Of a stretch of 64,000 bases of DNA, positions 22,842 through 32,272 are shown piece by piece. Position 1 is the first letter of the stretch, and each line of letters opens with the position of its first letter. The position numbers and the translations under genes were made by a program. The stretch is from Entophlyctis helioformis (Eukaryota; Chytridiomycota; Chytridiomycetes; Chytridiales; Chytriomycetaceae), in assembly GCA_025526915.1 (NCBI GenBank), contig JAHLKH010000040.1:1-64000 (forward strand), in the 5' to 3' direction. The notes beneath the pieces are model-generated. The model saw only the letters and a program-made list of their open reading frames with translations. It did no database searches and was not told where the DNA came from.

Positions 22842-23564
22842 ATGTCGCTTCTTCGCTCTGCTGCCCAGACGGCGCTGCGCACGCACACGCACACACGCAC
22901 GCTCACACGCACGCAGCTGCCCGTGCTCGCCGCCGCCACTGCCCGCCGCACGCTGTACTTGCCAGCACCCGTCGTGCTGCCCCGCCTCACCAAGTTCCAG
23001 GTCGACGAGCAGGTCCTCACGCTCCTGCACGACTATGCCAACGTCGACGAGAGCCAGGTGCGGCGGCCATCTTGTCGCAGTGTGTGTGTGTGTGTGTGTG
23101 TGGGGTTGTGCGACGACTGACACTTGCTGGGATGGCTGGCGGCTGGCCGGCGGTCTGTAGGTCAAGCTGCACTCGAACCTGGTGCTGGGCCTGCTGGTGG
23201 ACAGCCTCGACCGGTACGTTCCACACGCCGCCTACTTGAGTGCCTGCCTGCTTGCTTGCTGTCGTCGTCGTCGTTGGCGTGCTGACCCGACTTGCTCTTG
23301 TCGCTCCTGCCTTGGTGACAGCTACGGCCTGTACGTCGACCTGGTCGAGAAGTTTATGCTGATTGTCGACGACGAGAGGTGCGTCTGTCTATCTGTCTAT
23401 CTGTCTATCTGTCTATCTGTCGGTCGTGCTGACCTGGCCATTCCCCCACACGGCGCTCTGGCTGGCTGGCTGGCAGACGGTTCACGCGCGACTTCAAGTC
23501 AGGACGCGAGGCGGCCGACTGGGTCGCGGCGTTGATGGAAGAAGACGGCCGTCTGGTGTACTAA
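22842..23564 (+). CDS. Divergent mitochondrial acyl-carrier-like protein
   Basis: Four exons (22842-23057, 23161-23213, 23322-23378, 23477-23564) close in frame to 137 residues. The N-terminus is Arg/Thr/Ala-rich with no acids for about 40 residues, consistent with a mitochondrial presequence. The rest follows the ACP pattern: VLTLLHDYANVDESQVKLHS, then LLVDSLDRYGLYVDLVEKF with the DSL motif whose serine takes 4'-phosphopantetheine, and a terminal helix EAADWVAALMEE. The residues after DSLD and the acidic helix II differ from ordinary ACPs. A canonical mitochondrial ACP is also present at 31.1-32.0 kb, so this looks like a diverged paralogue. Intron 3 holds a CTATCTGT repeat. Confidence 0.7.
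23376..23422 (+). repeat. TATCTGTC tandem repeat in ACP-like intron 3
   Basis: Five or so copies of an 8-bp unit (CTGTCTAT) directly after the exon 3 donor. Confidence 0.8.
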
Positions 23565-23752
23565 ACGGGTCCCGTGGCACACATGCCCGTGCATATCCGC
23601 CCTGCTCAGACTCGAGTGAACATTCCCATCCACAGCCACACGCCTCTATCGCCTTTCTTGGAATATTGCACATACTGCCTGGTTTGTTTGGGAGTGCATG
23701 CGGGGAGTGAAGAGAAAGAGAGAGAGGCAGGTGGCCGGCCGAGACGTGTCTG

Positions 23753-26700
23753 TCAGTCGCCCATCACCCCCATCATGGTCGATGGTCGGTGACCCAATCC
23801 AATTCCACCACCACCACCGCCACCACCGCGAGTGCCCATGCGGCTCTCCCGTCGCGACGTATCTCGTGTCGCATACACCTCGAGAATCTGGTCCGCAACC
23901 GTCTTGACCTCCTGCGGCCGCGACAAGATCCTCAACGCACGCTTCTGCTCCTCAACCAGCAACGCACTCATCTCGCCCGCAACACGATTGCGTTCCCTCA
24001 TCGCCTCCTCCTGCGACGCCTTGTAGCTGCGAATCGCCCGCTTGCTCGCGCGCGTCGAGTCGGCCACAATCTGCCGGTACGTCTGCAGCCCGAGCTTGGC
24101 CGGGTCCACGCGGATCGCCTCGCGCCGGTGGATCGTCACCGTGCGCGCGTCCCGCGTTATACCGTGCGACGTCAGGTACCGCGAAACTATCGGCGACGTC
24201 TGGTAGATGTTGAAATTGACCCGCGTCGTCTTGGTTGACGCCCCCATGTAGCTCGATGGCGCGTGCTTTGGCGGCGGCTTGAGCATGTCGAGATCGCCTG
24301 GTTGTCGGCCGGCTGCGTCTGCATCTGCGGATCGCATGGGATTGTCAGTGTCAGTGTCAGCAACAGTGGGAGAGAGTGGAAAGCAGAGAGTGGCCACCAG
24401 TGACAGGGAGACGCACTGGTGCGGGCATGGCGTTGTGGCAGATCGGCGTCGTCGTCATCCGTCTTGCGTGTGATCTTGGACATGACAATTTCGGTCGGCC
24501 ATGTCATGCACGGCGGGTTAAACGGCGTGATGCCTACACAGCACACTGTCAGTCGTCACAAACACAGTCACAGTCACAGATATGCCAGCAGAGAGCACGT
24601 GGACGGACCGCTCAGCAGATGATACAGCTCGTCGCACAGCAGCGTCTGGAAATTCACATCAAAGTGCTTGTGCGACTGCGGGAAGCATTCCCTGAACGCC
24701 GTGTACAACGACTGCGCGTACATGTCCGGCAGTGCCTACGCATCCCACCAACCCCCCATCGTTGTTAGCAGCCATCCCAGCGAGTCTGCAAGGGCAACCG
24801 CCCTCACCTGGAAGAAATCGTCCTTGTCGTCACCACGGAACCGCAGAAACATTTGCACGTAGTTGTACGAGATCTTGTTGATGAGATCGTCCATGTCGTC
24901 CTGTCGTTCCGGCCGCCACAGCCGCAGGAAAAAGTACCAAAAGGACTCGACCATGATGTACATGGATCGGTCATGCGTCAAGTACTTGCGCCATTTCTTG
25001 ACAAGGTTGGGCTATCATGTCGTGCCGTGCCGTGTGAGCGTGTGAGCATGTGAGCGTGGGAGAGGCGATGCGCTCGGATGCAAAGCAGACACGTACCGTC
25101 ACATTCGGCCGTGCTTTGAGAGCAGTCATGAGATGTGTGGATGGCATCACACCGTTGGGCAGCATGGGAGGCAGCGCTTCACTGAACCGCGTGTACTCGG
25201 CATGCTGGCATCCACAGGAGAGTGCGTGTCAGTTTCCGGCATCACGGCAGCAGGCATGCGGCTTGCTTGCCTCGACCATCTGGCTTGCTTGCCGGCTCGA
25301 GATGCCTGCACGGGCCGCTGCAGTCATGTTCAGCGACTGCGACTCGCGTCGCATGCCGCCGTTGCTGAACGATCCGAGACCCGATCGCTGGGGATGGCTG
25401 CCGTTGCCAAACGGACTGCCGTTGCTCGTGGAGGTGGACCCGAGCGACTGCATGCCGCCGGCACCCAGCATGCCAGTCAACCCGAGGTTCTGAAGTCCGG
25501 CCGGGATGCCCAACCGTGCTGCGTTGGACGGCGGCATTCCGTACGCGCTGTGCAACCCACCCGGCTGCTGCTGGATCGAGATGGACGGTGCACGGCCACC
25601 ACCACCACCACGAGCATCCATTGCCGAATGCATCGCATTCAGATGGTTGATGGTGAAACCGCCACCGCCGCCACCACCACCACCATGGAGATCGTCCTGG
25701 CTCGCCATGCGGTCGTCCGCCTCGATCGTCACTGCATGGAGCCCGCCCATCTGCGATGGGTCGTCGGCCGCCAGACTCAGATGCGCAAGGTCGTGGCCGA
25801 TGCGCAGATTGGACGTGAGCAGGTTCACGTGCTCTCCCAGCATCTCGAGCTCGCGTTGGCCCATGGCTAACCACCAGCATTCATGTCAGTGCGTGTGGCA
25901 CATAGAGAGAGAGAGAAGAGGACACGAGACGCACGGATAATGCCTGTCAGCTTGGTTTTGAGGTCGTCGGGCTTGATGTACGCGTCGCGGATTGGCGGCA
26001 GCAGCATGCCCGCAGTGCCCGCAACCGTCACGGACGGCCTGTTTGAGAAACTCGAGTCGGCCATCAGCAGCGCCGACTCGCTCAGCTCTTCATATACACA
26101 CGGGGTTAGTCCAGCGGACCCTCGCACACCGCACGCGTGCGGCATGGCACTGACCATGTGCACTGGCATCGACCTTGGGCCACGTGTCCGTGGGCAGGTT
26201 ACCGCGCTCACTCACCAACCCGCTGGCAGGGAGCTCCACTCCACGCGCCGGCTCGACGGCCATGTCGACGCGCAGAATCCCGCCTTCAGCCGGCACCAGC
26301 GTCATGCGCCGACCGCCAGGCCCAACCGCGAGCACCTCCTCGATCGTCTCGACGTCTTTCTTGGCACCGCCACTGCCCCAGCGACCGCTGGTGCTAAACC
26401 CGCGCGCGCTGCGTCCGAACCCCAACCGGTCTGAATCCGTGCCCAGCGAGTCGTTGAGCCCATCGCCCGATCCGGACCCGGACCCCATGCCGGAGCGCCC
26501 CAGTGCCGCCGCCGCGCTCGCCGCCTCTTTATCGGCACGCTCCTTGTCCGCGGCGGCGGCGGCATTGCGCGCATGCGTGAGGAAATCCGCGAGGTTGCGG
26601 ATCGGCGGCGGCTCGACGGGGCGTTTGGGGATCGCCTGCGTCGGGTCGTCCGGGTCGGCCTGCGCGGGCGGCTGCGGTGCGAGCGCTGCGTTGGACGGGC

Positions 26701-26828
26701 TGGCGAGCGAGAGGAGGGCGGCGGACAGTCCCGGCGTGCTGCCGGGCGACATGCCGATGGGCGGCGCGGCGATGGACGATCGGCGGGATCGCGTGCTGCC
26801 TTGCGTGGTTGGCACTGCGAGGCTCATT
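23753..26828 (-). CDS. FAM227 (FWWh) family ciliary protein
   Basis: The middle exons carry the FAM227/FWWh signature: SFWYFFLRLWRPE, VQMFLRFRGDDKDDFFQ, LPDMYAQSLYTAFRECFPQS, NFQTLLCDELYHLLSGP, and a downstream FNPPCMTWPTEIVM. FAM227 proteins have no known reaction but occur in organisms with motile cilia. The N-terminus (start 26826-26828, MSLAVPTTQGS) is disordered and Ser/Pro/Ala-rich; the C-terminus is a basic helical region (RRESRMGTRGGGGG) ending at a TGA at 23753. At least seven introns. It starts 121 bp from the divergent OB-fold gene and supports a flagellated host. Confidence 0.75.
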
Positions 26829-26949
26829 GTGGTTGGCGGGGGAAGAGTCGACTGGTGGGATGGCTGATGGGATGGTCGGATGGCCGGAAGGTGTGCGATG
26901 ACGTGGAGTGCGCGGTTGGCGAGCGATCTGGAAAGTGATCTGGAGCGCG

Positions 26950-27573
26950 ATGGTGGCGGCGACACGGCTCGCCGACGTGAGGCCGGGCGACCTGCAGCTG
27001 CGGCTGACGGTCAAGGTGCTCGAGACGCTTGTGGTGGTGTCGTCGCATGTGCCGCTCAAGGGTGCGTGGCGCTTGTGCCTTGCTGGCTGGCTGGTTGGCG
27101 GGCTGACTGGCTTGCGCTGCACAGACGGGACCGAGTGTGCGGTCAGAGTCGCACAGGTGCTCGTTGGCGACGAGTCGGCGGTCGGCATTCTCGAGCTGGT
27201 GGATGGTCAGTGCGGGGCGGCGATCGTGTGTGGCTGGATGGATGGGCTGATGGATGGGCTGACGAGCACGGCAGACGACATTGACAGAGCCGCAGTGGGC
27301 CAGGTGTACGAGCTGCGCAACGTGTGGGCCAAGATGTCGCACGGCTTTGTGCGGCTGCGATCCGAGCCCATGTCTGCCTTGCCTGTCGCACATGTCCAGG
27401 CAGCGCAGGCAGCAGCAGGTGGAGCAGCAGCAGCAGATCCGGCCGTGCACCAAGAGCAGCAGGACCAGCAAGAGCAGCAAGAGCAGCAAGACGCCGCGTT
27501 TGCCATCAACTACGAGCACAACATCTCCAGCATCGAGTACGAGCGCACTCCGGGCATTGCACTGCATCCGTAG
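26950..27573 (+). CDS. OB-fold single-strand nucleic-acid-binding protein, SOSS-B-like
   Basis: Three exons (26950-27061, 27125-27205, 27275-27573) close in frame to 163 residues. The first part reads as an OB-fold: DVRPGDLQLRLTVKVLET, then DGTECAVRVAQVLVGDESAV, then QVYELRNVWAKMSHGFVRLR. Order and spacing match SOSS-B/NABP proteins, small relatives of RPA that bind single-stranded DNA in repair. A Gln/Glu-rich linker (CAG-rich, near 27.45 kb) leads to a short conserved-looking C-terminus. Other small OB-fold proteins of the RPA type are possible. Confidence 0.6.
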   Translation: MVAATRLADVRPGDLQLRLTVKVLETLVVVSSHVPLKGAWRLCLAGWLVGGLTGLRCTDGTECAVRVAQVLVGDESAVGILELVDGQCGAAIVCGWMDGLMDGLTSTADDIDRAAVGQVYELRNVWAKMSHGFVRLRSEPMSALPVAHVQAAQAAAGGAAAADPAVHQEQQDQQEQQEQQDAAFAINYEHNISSIEYERTPGIALHP

Positions 27574-27649
27574 CTGGTGCAATGAATGTAAAAGAGACCT
27601 CAAGGAGTTGCATTGCGTTTGTATTTGAACATGCGCTCAGGGAACAAGC

Positions 27650-28670
27650 TTAGAAGATGTTCTTGCCGCCAGCGTCGACGATCTGCTGGGCGATACGGTC
27701 GAGATCCTTCTGGCCGTCGGCGGTGATCTTGCGGCCACCCTGCTCGTCCTGCTCGAGCACCTTGACCTTCTCAAGGGCCTGGAACACCTTGCGGGCAATC
27801 GAGCCGGAGCCGGTGCCGCAGTGGTGGGGGCGGTTGCCGCGGTTCTTGGCACCACCGTAGTTCTTCTTCAGGCCACCGACACCGGTGCCCTTGCGGAGGT
27901 AGACGTGGCGGGCAACAGAGGCTGTGGGGGCAAATGGGTGAATGGGTCATGTCAGCAAACGGGCGGGCGGCTTGGGTGAGCAGGCTTTGACGGTTGGCTG
28001 GCTGGCTGGCTCGCTTGGGCCAGAATCAGGAAGCGGCAGAGGCAGCAAGAGGAGCAGCAGTTGGAGCAGTGGCAGTTGTGCGTAGCTGGGCAGAGTCGAG
28101 CGGCCAGGGCAGCCGTGTGTGTGCAGTGAAGCGAAGCGAGCACATTTTCTGTTCAAGTGTCGAGCGGCTGCAACGCCGTCGGGGACCAACAAGCGGCTGC
28201 TGCATGGTGTTGCGGGGCGGGCTGGTGGGCGGTTGGTTGGTTGGTTGGTTGGTGGGCTGGAAGGCGTCTGTGTGTGGTGTGTGTCCAGCGGGGCAGGGTG
28301 CCGCTGCTCTCTACATGTGCCAGGTGCAGCCAACTGCTAGCAACTGCTGCCAACTGCTGATCCTCAGAGGCCAAGCCAGGCCAGCCAAGCCAGGCCAGCC
28401 AAGCCAGGCAAGCCGTTTTCTTCTTTCGATTCTGGCGGCCAGTGAGCAGGTCCAAGGGGGCAAGGCAGGGCACGGCACAAAGACAAGCGACGCACCGGCG
28501 CGGACAAAGAACCAGTCGGGGTCGTAGGGAGCGAGCTCCTTGTGGGCGCCGGTCTTGACGAGGTCGACCCACTTGGGCACCTCGAGCTTGCCGGTGCGCT
28601 TGAGGTAGGCGGCGTAGGCCTTGACGAACGTGTGTGCAGACACATCCTTGACAGTCGTTCCGTGGCCCAT
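27650..28670 (-). CDS. RPS19: 40S ribosomal protein eS19
   Basis: Two exons, 28496-28670 and 27650-27921, join in phase 1 to 148 residues, the normal eS19 length. Clear family segments: [59 protein letters not shown] and [20 protein letters not shown]. It is part of the small-subunit head and needed for 18S rRNA maturation. The 574-bp intron is long for this window and contains TTGGTTGG and CCAGGCCAGCCAAG repeats. Confidence 0.97.
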
Positions 28671-29077
28671 GGTGTGTTTGAGAACCGTTTGAAAATGTGC
28701 GGGAAACGTGCGGGCGGGCGTTGGCGTCGGGCTGGGCTGTCGGTTTGGCGGTTGTTTTTCGTTGTTTTCGTCGTTGTCTGTCCCCGCGGCTCAAAAGAAA
28801 ACGTGTGCTGGTGCTGCGCCACACCCCTGTTGACACTCGCAGGGTTCAACGTGTCGTGTTTTGCTGTCGTGTCTGCTTGGACAGCTTGTTGTGTCGATGG
28901 TGTCTGGACAGCTTGCTGTCCAGTTTGTGTGTCTGTCGTGTCTGCCTGGACAGCTTGCTGTCCAGCTGGCTTTCAACTTGGCATCCACCGGGCTTTCAAC
29001 TGCACATCCATCTACATCCATCTACATCCATCTACATCCATCTACATCCACTCGCAGCTTTATTACTATCGTTACTA
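28671..29077. repeat. Intergenic gap rich in tandem repeats
   Basis: Between the RPS19 start and the TFIIE-beta stop. It holds a degenerate GGACAGCTTGCTGTCC unit, itself a palindrome, repeated about three times at 28880-28975, and a CATCTACATC array at 29005-29050. No gene seen. Confidence 0.7.
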
Positions 29078-29135
29078 CTACTGGGTCATCACGGGGTCCT
29101 TGGTCAGGTCTGTCCTTGTCCGTCAGTCTGCCTCG

Positions 29136-29173
<38 letters not shown>

Positions 29174-30772
29174 TCCATCCTGCACACTCACCGACTCCCT
29201 CCAAGTGCGTGTTGGTGAGCTTGAAGCGCGTCTTGCGCTTGGCCTTGCTCTTGGCCTTGATCTGCACACAGCCTCGTCGGTCAGTCATCCATCCATCCAT
29301 ATCCACATCCATGCATATCCACATCCATATCCATCCACATCCATATCCATCCATCCAATACCCACTTGGACGGGCTTGCTCATGGTAATCACATCCGCAG
29401 ACTTGAGTCCGGCTGGTGGTGTCCACAGCAATCCATGGTCAGCTCGTATGCCATCCAGCCATCCACCCCATCCCAGCCAGCCATACCCTTTTCGAGCTCC
29501 TTGCCAATGTCAGACTCTGGCGGCAGCTTGACATTGTGCCAGTGCTGCATAAACTCTGGTAGAGCATGCCCGTCAGCAGTCTATCCACCCCCAAGACGCA
29601 ATCAGGGCACCAGCCGTGATGCAGGAGCAGAGCGGGCAGCCACCTTTGGACATGGTCAGATTGAGCTCCTTGTCATTGTAGTACACAAGACGCGCCGGCC
29701 GGCCCTCCTTGCTCATGTTGCGAACGACAGTCACAGACCCGTCTTTTTCCAGCTCCTGGCAATCAAACAAAGTTCGTCGCGGTCAGCACGCCACTGCAGA
29801 CTAAAGACACCCTCGACACGCGCGACTCATGCACAGCCGCCATGCACCACGCACTTCGATAAGCGTGACAACGTTGGCATTCGACTCGAGCAGCTCCTTG
29901 ACCGTCATGACCGCTTTCCCGCGCAGTTCCTTGAGCAGCTCCAGCAGCGCTTCCTTGCTTCCAACCTTGTGCTCCGGCTACACACACATACGCACACGCG
30001 CAGGGCAGCCGTGTGAGCGCATCTGCCCACTGTCCACTGCCTCGACTCACTCGTGCCCTCTCACGTTGTAGGTGAACATCTCGGTGGCCTCGTCGTACTT
30101 GATGCGCTCATTGTATCGCACTCGGCTGATAAACTCGTCGCAGAGCTTGGCTTCCACAAACACCTTGCGCACAAGGTCGTTTCTGCTCAGCGGCCGATCT
30201 TCCTCCTGCCATGCGTCCATCCATCCATGTGTCCATCCATGCATGCATCTCGCGCTGGTCAGAACGGCAGCCGCTCACAGGTGGTGGCGTGGCCGGGTCA
30301 CCCACCTTGAGCAGCTCGATAACGTCATACAGCCGACGGCTCACAAACGAGCCGTCGGACAAGTACACCGGCATATCTGCAAGCGCCAGCAGTGCAGCAG
30401 CGCAGTCCAGACACAGCGTCAGCCATCTCTCTGCTCGGCCAGCCAGCCACTGCCAGCCAGTCTCTGGCACACGCAACCTTTTGGCAGCTCCGGCTTCTTG
30501 TCTTCGGCCTTGGCTGCGTTTGGGTCGACGCCCGTGACAATGTACTTTTCCTTGCGGATGGTGGGCATGGCCAGCATGCGGCGCCGCAGCTCCGCCTATG
30601 CATGTGCGTGTGCGTGTGCGTGTGCGTGTGCGTGTGCGTGTGTGCAGGCAAACGCAGCAAGCGGCTTGCATGTCAGCCTCTCTCTCTCTCTCTCTCCCTC
30701 TTGCTCGCTTCTCTCAATAGGCTTGCCAAGCCCGGCCACCCCCCGGTCACCACCCACTTGTGAATTCTCCAT
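29078..30772 (-). CDS. TFA2: Transcription factor IIE subunit beta
   Basis: Small exons give a tandem winged-helix protein: MPVYLSDGSFVSRRLYDVIE, EEDRPLSRNDLVRKVF, LCDEFISRVRYNERIKYDEA with TEMFTYNVR, then HKVGSKEALLELLKELRGKA, VTVVRNMSKEGRPARLVYYN, FMQHWHNVKLPPESDIGKEL and a basic tail (AKSKAKRKTRFKLTNTHLEG) ending DLTKDPVMTQ at a TAG at 29078. The R/K-rich tail with TNTHL is diagnostic of TFIIE-beta. It helps recruit and regulate TFIIH at RNA polymerase II promoters. The start at 30770-30772 (MENSQ) is tentative. Introns carry CT, AC, CATCCATATCCA and GTGTGC repeats. Confidence 0.85.
30600..30645 (+). repeat. GTGTGC microsatellite in TFIIE-beta intron
   Basis: About seven units of a 6-bp GTGTGC/GCGTGT motif, followed 30 bp later by a (TC)n run at 30678-30696. 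Confidence 0.85.
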
Positions 30773-31112
30773 GATTTCAACTTTGGCGGAAAGATCCGGC
30801 AATGAATGGCACAACGAGCAAGCACTTGGCTGACGCATCGGAAGAGCACCGGTGAGAGAGATATTGATTGAGGTGGGTCGGTGGGTTGATGGAAGCGAGG
30901 AGCAGGAGACGGGCGGGCAGATCCAACAATCAACATCATCAACATCATCCAAGAGAGATCAGGCAGTGGCGGTCGCGGGTGTCGATGCTGCTGCTGCTGC
31001 TTCTGCTGTTGCTGCTCCTGCTGGATGTGATGGCTGGCTGGCGGGTGTCTGCTCCTCCTTCTCCGTGTGCACGCTCCCATCCCACGGTTGGTCATATAGG
31101 GGAATGCACCAT
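30773..31112. other. Intergenic gap with CTG-rich run
   Basis: Between the TFIIE-beta start and the ACP1 stop. A CTGCTGCTGCTTCTGCTGTTG stretch lies at 30986-31025. No gene supported. Confidence 0.5.
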
Positions 31113-31987
31113 TTACAGGGCAGACTTGTTGGCAAACACCTGCAGACGCACCGGGCACGCGAGCCATCAAATGCAGTGAGTAGCTGGACTATTGCAGAAG
31201 GGGCGGCAGACAGGGCGGCAACGCACCTTCTCGATGGCCTGTCTGGGCGTCATGATCTCCTCGGCGTCGCGGTCGGGGATCTCAATGCTGAACTCGTCCT
31301 CCAGCGCCATGGTGATTTCCACCTGGTCCAGGCTGTCCAGAGAGAGGTCGTTGACAAAGTGTGCGTCGAGAGAGAGCTGCTTGGCCAGAGGGGGGCAAGG
31401 CGGGGGCAGTGGTAGCAGCAGCAAGGGTAGGAGCAACAGTGACAGGAGCAGTACCAGGCATGACATGGCATGGCATGGCATGGGCAGACGGACAAAGACG
31501 GCGCTGGTCAGCAATGCAGATGGACGCAGATGGACGAAGATGGACGAAGATGGACGGGCAGGCAGATACGACCGAGCAGGCAACCATGGCATGGCATGAA
31601 TGGCAACCATGGCATGCGCTGCGGTGCCCTATCTAGCCAGCAGCCAGCCAGGCAGCCAGCAGGGACGCACCTTGGCCGGGTCGACCTTGTCAAAGTCCTT
31701 GAGGAGGCCGAGCACTCTGTCCTCGATCGCCTGCAGCGTGAGCGGGCCTGGGCCAGCCGAGAAGAAGCGCACGGCCGACACAGACGATGAGCGAGCGGCG
31801 CGGCGGCCACGGCGGCGGCAGCATAGGCGACAGGGGCGGCAGAGGCAGCCGACGTGCGGGCGGTAGCGACGTAGAGGCTGCGCTGCTGCACGGCAGAGGC
31901 GGTCGCGCTGGCAGAGGCAGCGGCCAGGCGGGGGGCCGAGAGCGCGCGGGCGGCGGCAGCAGGCGTGCGGATCAGCGTTCTGAGCAT
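31113..31987 (-). CDS. ACP1: Mitochondrial acyl carrier protein
   Basis: Canonical [17 protein letters not shown], then [20 protein letters not shown] with the phosphopantetheine serine, then [20 protein letters not shown]. The last exons are 31227-31376 and a 27-bp exon (31113-31139) encoding VFANKSAL, in phase. The start at 31985-31987 opens an Arg/Ala/Ser-rich presequence. Frames of presequence and core differ near 31770-31790, so an intron must lie between them; its ends are not fixed. Mitochondrial ACP feeds lipoate synthesis, is a complex I subunit and supports Fe-S assembly. The Fanzor element's 3' boundary lies 44 bp upstream of the ATG on the same strand. Confidence 0.9.
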
Positions 31988-32030
31988 CGTTGGCAGTTTT
32001 TCGAACAAGCGTCAGAAATCGAATCTGACG

Positions 32031-32272
32031 AGGGGTGGGCAATAGGGCGAGGGAATGCCGGCAGTTGCCGGCAAAATGCCCGACATCCAAACAATTACCA
32101 AGAATCATTGGAATTAATTGGACCCGAGAGGCGTCGAATGTAAGGCAAGCATAACACACGATGGAAGGTTCGAGTCAGCAACGAGCATGCGACGACAGGC
32201 GGGCGAGGCACATCCAACGAGATGCTTACCTTCGTAAAGTGACCCTATTGGTCGATCGGGAGGTGCCCCGAT
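32031..32272 (-). ncRNA. Candidate omega-RNA gene of Fanzor copy 2
   Basis: Noncoding tail just after the Fanzor stop, highly similar to 4804-5050. Conserved hairpins: ATCGGG/CCCGAT spanning the CDS end (about 32254-32271) and TGCCGGC/GCCGGCA with loop AACT (32056-32073). The second stem is unchanged in copy 1 while its loop differs. The tail ends about 25 bp past that hairpin. In Fanzor/TnpB systems the guide is the flanking DNA directly after this edge; here that is the ACP1 5' UTR. Expression is untested. Confidence 0.5.

Noticed and set aside
21696..23165. Minus-strand 489-codon open frame across AspRS
   Set aside because: Antisense of the class II catalytic exon; GC-rich coding DNA often leaves the opposite strand open.
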